DNA from: Caecitellus pseudoparvulus
Lineage: Eukaryota > Bigyra: Bicosoecida
Length of the DNA stretch: 64,000 nt
NCBI GenBank assembly: GCA_965644315.1
Contig: CBFFRQ010000028.1
Coordinates: 118,994-182,993 of the forward strand
Direction of reading: 5' to 3'
In this document: one piece after another, positions 10,285 through 21,894 of the stretch
Position numbering within the stretch: position 1 is the stretch's first letter
How the letters are laid out: each line of letters begins with the position of its first letter
Notes under the pieces: model-generated
Databases searched by the model: none
The model's input: only the letters and a program-made list of their open reading frames with translations
What the model was told of the DNA's origin: nothing
Program-made: the position numbers and the translations under genes

Positions 10285-13200
10285 ATGGCCCAAGCGGCAG
10301 ACGCGGGTGGCAGCAGGCCGCAGCGCGTTGCCGTCGTTGGCGCCGGGGCTGCGGGTCTGGCGGCTGCTTACCAGGCATCCAAGTCTGCTGAGCATGAAGT
10401 GACACTTTTCGAGGCCACTGAGCACGCTGGTGGGCACGCGTGGACTGTGGAGGTGAGTGGCGGGGTGCTGTGTCTGATGTGCGGAGATTGCCGCCGCTGG
10501 CACCCGCAAGGGCACATGCCTCGCACCCTGCCTCGCACAGGTGGACGGCTGCCCCCTGGACATTGGATTCCTGGTTTACAATGAGCACACTTACCCCCAC
10601 TTGATGGGTCTGTTCGAGGTGCGTCAGGGGAGCCCCGCACGGTGCCCCCCGTCACACCCACCCTGACCACGTCATTCACCACGCCGCCTGCCTCCTCCCT
10701 TTTCCAGGAGCTTGGAGTAGACACCGAGCCCTCCAACATGGTGCGTGCCCCGACCACTGCGGTCTTATGAGGCCCTGAACTGGGCGACTGCCTCCTCTGC
10801 GCCAGCCCGCCCGCCTGTGACCTTCCTTGAACATTTCCATGCTCCGCTGGCCACACAGAGCTTCGCCGTCAGCCTTAGGCAGCGCAGCATGGAGTGGAGC
10901 AGCAACAGCCTGTCGGCGGTGTTTGCCACGCCAGGCAATGCCGTGGACCCGTCCTTCTACGCCTTCTTGAAGGATGTCCTGCGCTTCAATTCGTGCGTGC
11001 GGTTGCCAGCCTGCGGAAAGCGCATCCGCTCCACAGCGCAGTGCCCACCTGCCCCCACAGAGAGGCGCCCAAGTTCCTGGAGACGGGGGACGCCACCACA
11101 ACCATGGGGGAGTACCTTGCTGCTAACGGCTTCAACACAGCCTTCCAGCACAACTACCTGCTGCCCATGGTGGCGGCCGTCTGGTCAGCTTCGTCAGACG
11201 ACGTTCTGCAGTTCCCAGCCGCCACCCTCATCCGCTTCTGCGTCAACCACTCCCTGCTGCAGCTTGTGGACCGGCCGCAGTGGCGCACGGTGGCGAACCG
11301 GTCTCGCGAGTACGTTGCCCGCATTCTCGCTGCGCCCGGCTTGCAGGGCCGAGTGCACTTGAACACGCCCGTGAACTCTGTGAAACGCACCACCCAAGCG
11401 GACGGGCGGGTGTCTGTGGAGGTGAACTACTCCACGGCATCAGAGGGCGGCGTGGAGCAGTGCTCTGCGGAGTTCGATGCCATCATCTTCGCCTGCCACC
11501 CCGACATCACCCTGCGCATCTTGGGGGAGGACGCCTCGGCGGAGGAGGCTGCCGCGCTGGGCGGCATGGCATACTCCTCCAACACCGCCTACGTGCACAC
11601 CGACACCGCCCACATGCCTGCGCGCAAGGTGACGTGGGCTTCTTGGAACTACATGGGCCAGGGCGGCGACGGGGAGGGGGCCGAGCCTTGCACGGTGACG
11701 TACTGGCTGAACTTGCTGCAGAACTTGCCGCAGCACGGGCGGTACCACACGCCCCGCAAGGCTGCCCCCACCACACGCAGCCACGACGACGCCACTGTCC
11801 TGGGGGATGCCGTCGCTTGCAACCCCATCGCGGCACAGCACCCGACGTTCCTGCCTGACGGCACCACCCGCGTGCTGCCCACCGACGGCACAGCTCCCGC
11901 CCTGCGAGGCAGCTCAGACACGGACAGTGTGACCTCCCGTGCTTCCCGCGTGGAGGAGCGTGGCGGCCGCCCCCTGGGCCAGCCGTGGATCGACCAGGAT
12001 GTGTTCGTGACACTGAACCCACGAGTGCCGCCTGCCGACGGCACTGTGCTGGGAAAGGTCTCCTACGCCCATCCCCAGTACACCACTGCCTCCTTGGCCG
12101 CCCAGTCCGACATCCTGCGTCTGCAGGGCACGCAGAGCACGTGGTATGCAGGGGCGTACCTGGGGTACGGCTTTCACGAGGACGCCATCACATCTGGCCT
12201 GCGTGCGGCCCACGCTGCTACGGGGGTCGTGCCGTCCTGGTGGGAGGAGGGGCGCCAGGCCGCTGCCAAGGCCCGTGCTGAGGCGTACGCCCAGCTGGAA
12301 GCCAGCGTGGCGCGCCTGTCGCCGGGTAAGGGCGCTGTGTCCGCAGTGGACGAGGACACCCTGGAACCATCCGGCCCAAAGCTGGGCGCGGTGGACACGG
12401 TGCGACTGGACATCGAGGGCGTGAACGACACGCTCTTCCAGGCAGCGGCAGAGGAAGTGGGCGCCCTGCGCAGCCCCGCGGCAAGCCCCACCCTGCGGGA
12501 GGTGCTGCCCCCTGATGACTGCTGCTCCGTCGCCACACGGGGGCTGGCGTCCGCCCTCGGCTGTGCCCGGCGGGGGGGCGGAGAGCGCCCCATCGACGCC
12601 ATTGCCGGCGCGGCGAGCCAAGCCAGCACAGCTGTCAGCGTGGACAGTCGGCGGGGTGCGAAGGCTGCCTTGCCCAGCTTGAAGGCTCGCTCTGTCAGCG
12701 CGGGTGAGCTGGGCGACCTCAAGTCTGCCGCTGCCCTCGCTGGCGGCTATGTGGACGTCATGCTGGGGCCCCGTGGTGAGGACTACATGGCGCTGTGCCC
12801 AGCGTTCAGCCGTGTGGACCCCTGGGATCCCCAGTTCGACGAGAAGATCCAGGTGGAGTGGGGCGGCGACGGGCGGTCCCGCGACACAGCGGGGCGCCTG
12901 CACGCGCGCCACTTCCCCGATGCCGTGGACAGCGACATCCCCGGGCACAAGGCCTACGTCCAGCGACAGGCACGGGAGCACGTCCTGCGGGTGGAGGCGG
13001 CCGCCACGGGCAAGGTGGCCGTGCCGGGAGACCGCCCCATCACGCAGTATGTCCCCCCTGCGCTGACGGCTCAGCGCCAGGCCAAGCTCACATCAGAGGG
13101 AACCCTGTCCGATACCCTGCCAGGAGCGACCCCTGTGGCCCGGGCCACCTCTGCGGCAGGCGGCGGGTACACGCACATGTACACAGCGGAGGAGGGCGCC

Positions 13201-14658
13201 TCTGACACGCACGACCGCAAGTCGGGCCCCTGGGCTGTCCTCACTGGGCTCTGTTCCTCCCGTGCTCTGGAGTCACTCGGCACCATTGTGCAGTACGCTT
13301 CTGCGAGCGCCAGCAACTTGGCAGCCCACACCCTGGCGTCGCCAGTGCTTGCCTTGCTGCAGTCGGGTGTGCGACGGGGCTGCTTGGTCATGCGCCTGCC
13401 CGACAACACGGAGGTGCTGTTCGGGGACCCCGCCGCCCGGCCGCCCCTGCGCGCTCACATGCTGGTGACGTCGTGGTCCTTCTTCTTCCGCGTCGCGGCG
13501 GAGGCCGACCTGGGCCTGGCCCGCTCCTACATCGCGGGCCAGTGGGCCATTGACGACCTGGCGGCCATTTTCCGCATCGTGCTGGCCAACCGGGACATGG
13601 ACGAGTGCGGCCGCAACGCACTGGAGGGGTGGGCAGACGACGCCCCCGTCAGCACCGGCGCACTGAACCAGCTCAAGCCAGGCGACCTGTGGACGTCGTG
13701 GATCGGCTCCACGCTGAACTTCCTCTCCTTCCGTCTTTTCATGGACAACAGCATCGCCGGGTCTCGCTCCAACATCTCCGCGCACTACGACTTGTCCAAC
13801 GAGCTGTTTGAGACGTTCCTGGACCCAGAGACCATGGCCTACAGCTGTGGGCTGTGGGACACGACGAAGAAGGCTGACGGAACCCTGGCCCTGACAGGCA
13901 CCCTGCCCCAGGCACAGGAGCGCAAGCTGGACCACATCATCCGCCGGGCGGCCATCAAGCCCGGGGACCGCGTCCTGGACATTGGCTGCGGGTGGGCAGG
14001 CATGGCCATCCGCATCGCCACCACTGTCCCCGACACCATCGTACACGGCATCTCCCTGTCCAAGGAGCAGCTCGCGTGGGGGCGCCGACGGGTGAAGGCG
14101 CTGGGTCTGGAGGACCGCATCACACTGGAGCATGTGGACTACCGCACCTTCGCCGAGCACCACGCAGGGGAGTTCGACGCCGTCGTGAGCGTGGAGATGA
14201 TCGAGGCGGTGGGGCTGAACTACCTCGGCGAGTATATGGCGTCCATCGACCGCCTGCTGGCGCCCGGCGGCGTGGCGTGCATCCAGGCCATCACCTGCCC
14301 CGAGAGCCGCTTCGAGGAGTACTCCACCTCCACCGACTTCATCAACACCATAATCTTCCCAGGCGGCGCCCTGCCTTCCCTGGCCGCCCTCACAGAGGCC
14401 ATGGCCAAGCGCACCTCCCTCACCGTGCACAGCGTGGAGAACTTCGCGCAGCACTACGCCCGCACGCTGGCGGCGTGGTACCGCAACTTCAACGCCGTGC
14501 TGCCCCGTGTGCGTGCTCTGGGCTTCGACGACGCCTTCATCCGCATGTGGAACTACTACTTCAAGTACTGCGAAGCCGGCTTCGCAGCGCAGTCTCTCGG
14601 CCTGCTCATCCTCGTCTTCACGCGCCCCTCCAACCCCACACTGGCCGTGGAGACATAA
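10285..14658 (+). CDS. FAD amine-oxidase / cyclopropane-fatty-acid synthase fusion
   Basis: Five exons: 10285-10452, 10541-10618, 10708-10740, 10859-10992 and 11061-14658, giving 1336 aa. The N-terminus is a Rossmann FAD domain (VAVVGAGAAGLAAAYQAS, then the acidic strand FEATEHAGGHAWTV) of the flavin amine-oxidase family, running to about residue 500 (GAYLGYGFHEDA). A long Ser/Ala-rich, partly charged segment follows. The C-terminal ~350 residues are a SAM-dependent cyclopropane-fatty-acyl-phospholipid synthase: ISAHYDLSNELFETFLDPET near 1042, the SAM loop VLDIGCGWAGMAIRIA near 1109, and a CFAS-type C-terminus. This enzyme adds a methylene across an acyl double bond. The same domain order occurs in plant and algal enzymes, usually near 870 aa; the extra ~450 aa lie between the domains. 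Confidence 0.9.
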
Positions 14659-14869
14659 AGGCGCCACTTCGTGGCGTGCCAGTTTCGTGACCTACTTGTG
14701 ACAAATGCATGTTAGCAACCGCTGGCCTTGCGAAGCAGGTTCGTGTGTTTGCCGTCCTGCCTCAAAATCCGCGCTGCGCAGAGTGCCAAACATTGTAGGA
14801 TGTAAGCCCATAACTCAAACTACGTCCTTTCCGCGCGGGTTTGGTGTGTTGAACGGCCTACCTGCTAAG

Positions 14870-17257
14870 ATGTGGTCGTTGGCGTGTCTGCTCGTGGCTG
14901 GCGCCGTGTCAATTTCCGCGACGGCCGCGCAAACGGTCGAAGTGCCGGGGCTGGGCCATGTCGCCGGGTATGAGGAGCACGGACTGCACATCTTCAAGGG
15001 CATGCCGTACGCAGAGCCGCCTGTGGGACCTCGGCGCTTTGCACCACCGGTGCCAGTGGAATCATGGGGCACGTCACTTGACGCCCCCTTGAACGGGACG
15101 GAGTTTGGCGCCTCCTGCTTCAACGCCGTGCAGGGGGGGGCAGCGGTCGTGAAAGGGGGGCAGGATGAAGCATGTCTGTATGTGAACGTGTGGAGCCCCG
15201 CCCTGCCTTCCTCGGGCCAGCGTCCTCGGCCAGTGCTGGTGTGGCTACATGGCGGCGGGTTCCTCGTCGGCTCCTCGTCGCAGCCCATCGCCGCGCCGCC
15301 CCCGGAAACGCTCACCCGGGCCACAGACACCGTGTTTGTATCTTTCAATTACCGCCTCGGTGTGAATGGCTTCTTGGCGCACCGTGGCCAGGGCCTCGAC
15401 CACGTCGTGGGCGGCAAGGACGCGCCTGAGCAGGGGCAGTACGGCGCTGGCACCGCTGGGCTGCTGGACCAGCGTGCAGCCATCCACTGGACTCTCAAAC
15501 ACATCGCAGCCTTCGGCGGCGACCCGCGCCGGGTGACCTTGGCAGGCTCCAGCGCTGGCGCCATCTCGCTGTGCTTCCATCTCACCGACCCCTCCATAGC
15601 GCCCTTCATCAACACAGCGGTTATGAAGAGCGCCTTCTGCTCCTTCCCATTTCCTCCGCTCGCCAAAGCATTCGAACTGGGCGACGCACTGGCACAGCAA
15701 GCTGGGTGTTCCCGCTCGCAGCAGGTCGGGGAGGTGCTTGCCAAGGCAGGCATGTCGCATGCCCAGCTGGATGCTGCTCTGCACCCGTGGGCCCCCCAGG
15801 CGCAGGGAGTGGGCCCACCTCCTTCCGCAGGGGGCACCATGCTGGTTCCTAGCAGCTTGGTCGTTCCCCGTGTCGACGCTGAGCCGATTGAAGGCGGCAC
15901 AGCTGCCACCCTGTCCACCCAGGAAGCCACCGTGGCTGCGGCCAAGCTGTACCAGGAGGAGCTGCAGTGCCTGCAAAGCGTGGACGCTGACACCTTGCGC
16001 CGGCTGATTCCGACACGGCGGGGCCTCATGTGGTGGGAGGGGGCGTACTGGTTCCCCGTCGTGAACGGCATCGACGCCGCCACCTGGCCCAACCAAGCCT
16101 TCCGCGCCGGCGCCGTGCCACCCAACATCAACATCGTCATGGGCACCGTGGAGGACGAGGCGTCACTTTTCTTCCTTCTGGGCATGCCGCTGTACCTGCC
16201 GGCGTCCCATGTGGATGACGTCATGGCAGCCACACTGGGGGACGGCACGGCAGCCGCCGTGAAGGATTGGTATGCCCGCTCTGGCTCCACGAGCGGGTCC
16301 CTGCAGCTCATGCCAGAGCCGTTAGAGCACCACCACCCAGCCGTGCACCCCTCTGCTCACGCCGAGCTGGCAGCGCTGCCGCCAGTGGCCTTTACGCAGC
16401 CCGACCTGCCTATTGCCGGGGATGGCGCAGCGGACATCGGCGCCCGGGCGCTGAGTGACATGTGGCATTGTGCCCACCGGCGGGAAGTGCTGGAGCTGGC
16501 ACACGCCAGAGCCCAAGCGGGGGATGCAGGGGGCCTGTGGGTGTACCACCTGAGCCACCCGCCCAGCTGGATTGCCAGTAGCTCCCTCCTTGGCTTCTTG
16601 GGAGCCCTGCACGGCTCGGACTTGAGCTACATGTACCACGCACAGCCTGAGCGCATGAACGAGGGCGAGCTGTCCCTCAGCTGGGTGTGGATGATGACGT
16701 TCCGGACTCTGCTGCACACGGACAGGCCTCCCTCCAAGGCTGAGTTGTTGCAGACGCTGGAGCAGCATGAAGCCGTCTTGGCCGGGCAGGCGCCTCCGAC
16801 AGCTCATGATGCACTGTGGGGCCTGACGTCAGACGATGTTCCCGCACTGGGCAACGCCTCCAACCTCCGTGCGTTGCTTCATGCATTTGCGTGGCCAGGC
16901 GTGGTGGTCCCAGCCAATTCCACGGTGGATGGGGGGGAAGAAGACATCTCCCACTTCTCCATCCCAGTCCTGGAGTTGGTGCTGGAAGGCAGGCTCCCTC
17001 GCCCGGCGCTATTCGACCCACCCGTGTGTGCGGCCATCTTCGACAACCTGCTGCATCCGGTGCACCGCACAACGCCTTTCCCGCCGCAACTGCCCGAGCC
17101 AGCCCTGTCGTACCTCATCAACAAAGTTATCGCGCGAGATGCCAGGGAGTACGGCATGTCCATTGCCAGTGTGCTGGCTTTGTTCCTGTTTGCAGGGCTG
17201 TATGCGGCGTGGCGGCGGTGTTGCGCGGCGCCGGCTGAAAAGCCCAAGGCGGAGTGA
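14870..17257 (+). CDS. Type-B carboxylesterase / cholinesterase-like protein, membrane-anchored
   Basis: Single exon, 795 aa. The ATG at 14870 opens a signal peptide (MWSLACLLVAGAVSISATAA). Family landmarks follow: FKGMPYAEPPVGPRRF, the oxyanion motif WLHGGGFLVGSS, and the nucleophile AGSSAGAISL (Ser228). The acid is probably Glu430 in VEDEASLFF and the base His581 in LHGSDLSYM, the order seen in cholinesterases. A hydrophobic segment near the end (ASVLALFLFAGLYAAW) followed by RRCC and Lys residues predicts a C-terminal membrane anchor with the enzyme outside the cell or in the lumen. The protein is longer than the usual 550-600 aa. The stop lies 15 nt from the convergent TPR gene. Confidence 0.88.
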   Translation: MWSLACLLVAGAVSISATAAQTVEVPGLGHVAGYEEHGLHIFKGMPYAEPPVGPRRFAPPVPVESWGTSLDAPLNGTEFGASCFNAVQGGAAVVKGGQDEACLYVNVWSPALPSSGQRPRPVLVWLHGGGFLVGSSSQPIAAPPPETLTRATDTVFVSFNYRLGVNGFLAHRGQGLDHVVGGKDAPEQGQYGAGTAGLLDQRAAIHWTLKHIAAFGGDPRRVTLAGSSAGAISLCFHLTDPSIAPFINTAVMKSAFCSFPFPPLAKAFELGDALAQQAGCSRSQQVGEVLAKAGMSHAQLDAALHPWAPQAQGVGPPPSAGGTMLVPSSLVVPRVDAEPIEGGTAATLSTQEATVAAAKLYQEELQCLQSVDADTLRRLIPTRRGLMWWEGAYWFPVVNGIDAATWPNQAFRAGAVPPNINIVMGTVEDEASLFFLLGMPLYLPASHVDDVMAATLGDGTAAAVKDWYARSGSTSGSLQLMPEPLEHHHPAVHPSAHAELAALPPVAFTQPDLPIAGDGAADIGARALSDMWHCAHRREVLELAHARAQAGDAGGLWVYHLSHPPSWIASSSLLGFLGALHGSDLSYMYHAQPERMNEGELSLSWVWMMTFRTLLHTDRPPSKAELLQTLEQHEAVLAGQAPPTAHDALWGLTSDDVPALGNASNLRALLHAFAWPGVVVPANSTVDGGEEDISHFSIPVLELVLEGRLPRPALFDPPVCAAIFDNLLHPVHRTTPFPPQLPEPALSYLINKVIARDAREYGMSIASVLALFLFAGLYAAWRRCCAAPAEKPKAE

Positions 17258-17272
17258 ATGCATGTTGGCAGC

Positions 17273-18759
17273 CTACTTCGTCACAGATGCGGCAACTGCA
17301 GCTGCTAGCTTCAGACACTGACCCTGCACGTCCTCTGTAGCATTGGTGCTGAGGGAAAACACCTTCACGACGGCGCAGCCAACTCGCGCGACCAGCGCCG
17401 ACGCAGCAACGTCGGCAAACCTTGCTCCCACTGCTTTGCGCAGCTGTTCTGGCATGGCAGCAGCAGCCACAGCGGGCAGGGCCACAGAGCACTGTGAAAC
17501 GTTCCCAGAAACCACGACGCACTCCTCCACGCCACCCGGCAAGGCCCCTTCTGCAAGCTGCGCAGCTTCCAAGCCGGGAAACTCCCCGGAGCAGTGGACG
17601 ACGGGCAAGCCCTCCAAGAATCCTCCGCCACTAGCGGCCACGCTGGCTGCCACCATGTGCGCCAAGAACGCAGTAGCCTGCGTGGGCGTGGGGAACTCCC
17701 ACCGCATCTCCCACGCTTCCGCTGGCGCCGGAGACGTGGCCTGCGAGGACGAATGAGCGTGCGATGAGTGGCGCATCCAGTCGCCAACAGGCCTGCACAG
17801 CGGCGCCCTACCTTCCATTGCACCTTACATACGGCCTTGCCTGCTTGCTCCTTCCAGGCCGTTGCTTCGTCCCCGCTGGTGCCGCTCGCGCCCGCGCCAT
17901 TCACCGGCAATGCTTCGGACACCACTCTGCATAGCGGGCGGGGCCGTGAATGACTCGCGGGGGCCAGTGACATGCAGTTGTGCAGCGTGCTCCCACCTCA
18001 CAACGTCCCAGGAGTCTCCACCCAGACTGTCAGCAATGACAGACTTGCTCAGCATGCGATCACGAATCGGCAGCTCAGTGGGCGTCGCAGGCTCAGGGGA
18101 TGCGGGCGGCGCAGCCACCGCCTCTGGTGCCTCCACTTCAGCCGGGCGGTGTCGGGAGACAGCGTCTTTCATACGGCGTAGCACCGCCTGCACTGCATCG
18201 TGCATGCCGGCATGCTCGCCTGGGGCACCCTTCGCCAGCTCCACACCGCGAGCATGTGTCTCAGCGTTGTTGTCCACGCCAGCCTCGCGGCCAGTGGACG
18301 CTTGCTCGTGAGCAAGGACTGCACGGAAGGCTGCCTTGGCGTCGCCAGCATCAAAGTGCACAAGTACAATGCGACAAGCTTCAAAAGCAATGTCAAACTC
18401 GCCGAGCTTGAGCAGGCAAAGCGCGGCATTGTTCAGGACCTGCGAGCGGAAATTGGACAGGGCACTCGCAGCAAACCAAGCTTCTTGCCCGCTCAGGCAC
18501 CACGCACGGCACGCAAGGTGTCCAAGACGGGATATGCTGCATCTGTTAATTCTGGAAGGCCTGTGTTGTCGACGAGCTGACAAGCACACGTGCCATGCAG
18601 CGAGAAGCTCGCACTGTGATAGTGGTGCAGGGCTGTCGCCACTTTGCCTGCCCCGAAATGCTTGTTGCCTGCTGCCTTCGTGGCTGTGGCGACCTTCATG
18701 ACAAAGCCCAGGCTATGTTTTGCGCGCTCCCATCCCTGAACACCTGTATCTGCGCTCAT
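17273..18759 (-). CDS. TPR protein with unrecognised C-terminal domain
   Basis: Modelled with four exons: 18759-18508, 18439-17997, 17926-17812 and 17740-17273, giving 425 aa. The first exon holds TPR helices (TATKAAGNKHFGAGKVATAL) and the second continues with VLNNAALCLLKLGEFDIAFE and DAKAAFRAVLAHEQA, the arrangement of co-chaperone-type TPR domains. The 18440-18507 intron is well supported and carries ATTTCCGC just before its acceptor. The 17927-17996 intron is the best of several options and less certain. The last exon (WEMRWEFPTPTQATAFLAHM onward) has no domain I know. TPRs bind partner peptides; the partner here is unknown. Confidence 0.65.
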
Positions 18760-18962
18760 GGTGACGCTGGAGCAGTACCAAGGCCGGCAGCGCTGCACCT
18801 GCACCCCCTTGTGCAAACCCAGGCAGAGCAGAAAAGCAAGGGTGAGAGTAGGACAAAACGCAAGGTTTCGCAGTGCAAGTGAAAAGTGCGCTTTTGGGAG
18901 TGTGTGCTTCCCACGCCCCCTGAGTAAGCTGCCTGCGCCTTCCGCCCCCTCAAAGCACCAGC

Positions 18963-20897
18963 ATGGCAGCTGCGCCGCCCGCAACCCGCACTGCTTTGGA
19001 CAGTGCAGGCAGCATCGTCACAGAGGTGCAAGTGGCGGAGAGCCAACTGGCAAGTGTACAAGCAGAACACCTGGAAGCTTTTGACTTTGCCGCTGCGCTT
19101 GATGACAAGCTGCAGAGTGCAGGTGCGGGAGAGGCAGTTGCTGCAACGCAGGAGGCACCTGCAGCACTGCACAACCTGCACCTCGCAGCGGAAAGGTGCC
19201 TCTCCAAGCTCACTGAGCTGAAGAAAGAAACGCACTCTGCGTCTGAGAGCCTTCAGTGGGAGGCAGGAAAGCTTCGTTCCCTGGCAAAGCACGCGGAGGG
19301 AGAAGTGCAGCGGCTAGAGGGCGAGGCAGCTGAAGCTTGCGCAGGGGTCACGGACGCAAGCGCATGGGTGGCCGCTCTGGACGACCTGGCCCGTGCAAGC
19401 GACGCTCTCTGCGAGGGACTTGAGTGTGCTGATGCAGGTACGCAGCCCTGGACTGCAGCGCAGAGAGTCTGTCTCTTTGCTTGACCGCCACGCCCCCCGC
19501 AGTTCGGAAGGAGGTCACAGCTGCTGGCGTCCTCCCTCTGCTGAAGGCGAGGAAGGAATTAGAAGCGCAGCAACAACGCGTGCGCCAGCTGACCAGCGCA
19601 AGGTCTAGCGCCGAGACCAAGTGTGGAGAAGAAGAAGCCGAACAATCGCGCTTGGCTGAAGCAGTCAAAGCAGCCGAAGAAAAACAAGGCGACCTCGCTG
19701 CAGCCAAGCAGGCAGCCGAGGCCGACCTGTCCGCCCTGGAGCAGACTGTGGGGGAGGCAGTCTCGGCTCATGAAGCGCTGGTCAAGCGCCTTGAAGCTGT
19801 AAAATCCGCCGCTGAGCGTACCAAGCAGCAGTTGGGCGAAACGGAGCAGGAGCTGGCTCAGCAGTCGGCCGCCAGCGAAGCTCTTGACTCACTTCATGCT
19901 GAGGCAATGGCCGCCCAAGACAAACTGCGCACCACTTCAGCACAAGTGCGCGAGGAGGAGGCCAAGGTGCAGTATCAGCGAGGCCAGCTGGAGGCGAAGC
20001 AAGCCAAGTTGAACTCCATGGCAAGGCAAGTGTCGCAAGTGGAGGGTGAGCTAGAGCAGCTGCAGACAGCCAAAGCCATAGCTGCGGCGGAGGAACGCAC
20101 AATCAAGGAGGAGCTCGAGAGCGTGGAGAAGGAGGTCGACGAAGGCATGGCAAAGGAAGAGCAGGCGGTGCGAACCCAGCTTGAAGTAGTGGAGGGTCAA
20201 CTACTTGAGTGGCAAGCGCGCCGCGCAGCTCTGCAGGTGCCTGTGGAACTTCAAGCAACACAGCGGCGCATGGAGAGTCTGCTGGAAGAAGAGCAGAGCT
20301 TGGGGGAAACCTTGAAAGAGTGTCAACGGCTGAAAATTGCTGTCGAGGAAGAACTGGACAGCAAAGTGTCAAGCCTCCAAACAGCGCTGCAATGTCTGCT
20401 TGGCACCGAGCAACCACTGGATTGTGCACAGCTCCTTGATGTGGCCAAGCAAGTGCAAAGCAACCTTTCTGCGGGCGAAAAGCAGGAGCAGGCTCTCTTC
20501 GCAGTCCTTAAAGCCGCAACGGGGGTGTCCACTGCGGACGTGACCCAGATCGACAACGCAGTGGCGGCACTGAGGTGAGTCCCGCGCCGCCCACCTTCAG
20601 ACACCTACACTGCACCAGGTGCATCCTACACACGCGCAAACACTTCGCAGGTCTACCGGCGCTTCAAGCCACTTCCTGCAGCAAATCGGCGAGCAAGTGC
20701 AGCAGCCGCTGCAGGCAGCCCACGCTGAGGAGTCTGAGCTGAAGGCAGCGTGGATGCAGCGCCTTGCCCAGGTGCGAGCTGCCGCCGCACAATCGCAGAA
20801 GCAGGGTGCTGGAAACCAGCACCAGTTGCCTCTAGTTGCCGCCAACAGCGGCAGCAAGGGCGGGCGCCTCATCCGCTTCCGCCGAGGGCGCAGGTGA
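18963..20897 (+). CDS. Long coiled-coil protein
   Basis: Three exons: 18963-19437, 19503-20574 and 20651-20897, giving 597 aa. Most of the second exon is a Glu/Lys/Gln/Ala heptad-type coiled coil (for example LKARKELEAQQQRVRQLTSA). The C-terminus is strongly basic (SKGGRLIRFRRGRR), which could bind nucleic acid or microtubules. No globular domain is recognised, so the role is open; cytoskeletal or kinetochore-type coiled-coil proteins share this composition. The last 66 coding bases overlap the end of the convergent NAT9-like gene. Confidence 0.75.
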
Positions 20898-21805
20898 GCA
20901 GCAACTCTCCAGCAGCGCCTGCAGGTTCGTGGGGCCGCCAGGCGTCGCTGCTTCATGCGGCCACCACGTCAAATGCACTTCTTGAAAAGCTTCCACCTTG
21001 GCAGTTTCCCTGAAGCCCAGTGACGTGAAGAGGGCAATGCTGGCAGCGTTGGACTGCAGGATTTTGGCTATGAAAGACGTAGCCTGCACCCTGCTGCCAA
21101 GGGCCGGGTCGGTCAACGCAAAGCGCATGATGCCGCGTAAAGCCTGGCGGGCAAGGCCTTGTCGTCGGTAGTCCGCCTCGGCCACCATGACCATGAGCTC
21201 CACTTGTTTGGGGGTTGGCAGTGCACCGCCTGTGCCTTCTGCCGGTGCCGACGGAGCGGGAGCCCCACCTGGGGCGTCGTCGGGCGGATCCAGCAGGAAC
21301 ATGTTCACGTCCCCAACCATGGTGAAGTGGGGGCTGGGACTGCCTGGCTGCTCGGGGGGCTCCTGGACAGCATCGGCCTGCCGAGGTGCCTCGATGATGA
21401 ACGTGCCCTCTGCGGCAGTGCGGCATGCCTGCCTGGTGAGCCGGCCTGGTGCAGGACGGCGTGGTGCGGACTCGACGCACTATCTGGGTCAGACGCCCAC
21501 TCCTTCTGCATGGAGATTTCTTCCTCCATCGTCAGGGGCTCGGAAGACGTCATCTCTGCTTGCGCGAAGCCAGTGCAGGGTTGCGATGCCATTGCGTCGC
21601 CCGCAGGCAGTCATGCGCACTCACCTTGAATCCAAGGGTCCTGCATCCACCCATGGTACGTTTCTACGTGATGGTCGCCATACTCAACCAGCCTGCACGA
21701 CGGCAGATTCTGTGCGGCAGGCAGAAAACAAGTGCCAGGATTCATTCGATTTCCGCAAGCGCCTGCATTGGCACTCACGATTGTGACGTCGTGCGTCTCT
21801 TTCAT
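20832..21805 (-). CDS. NAT9: NAT9-like GNAT acetyltransferase
   Basis: Four exons: 21805-21779, 21709-21625, 21555-21481 and 21409-20832, giving 254 aa; three introns of 69, 69 and 71 nt. The order of conserved pieces follows animal NAT9: VEYGDHHVETYHGWM, SSEPLTMEEEISMQKEW, TFIIEAP, then MVGDVNMFL. The acetyl-CoA loop is RRQGLARQALRGIM, and the tail SIALFTSLGFRETAKV plus FQEVHLTWW matches the end of the family. NAT9 proteins are GNAT-fold acetyltransferases; in flies the homologue is tied to microtubule stability. The substrate here is inferred only from family. The C-terminal tail overlaps the coiled-coil gene on the other strand. Confidence 0.88.
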
Positions 21806-21894
21806 GGCGAATAGAAGGGACCAGTGGCACTCTCATGCTATCTCTCAGCGTTGTTCAGATCCAATTCAGATTCTTCACATTTCGTTTGAGTGCT

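Noticed and set aside
13273-14667. A 464-codon minus-strand open frame opposite the cyclopropane synthase domain
   Set aside because: The plus strand encodes an unmistakable enzyme here. The antisense frame is a composition shadow.
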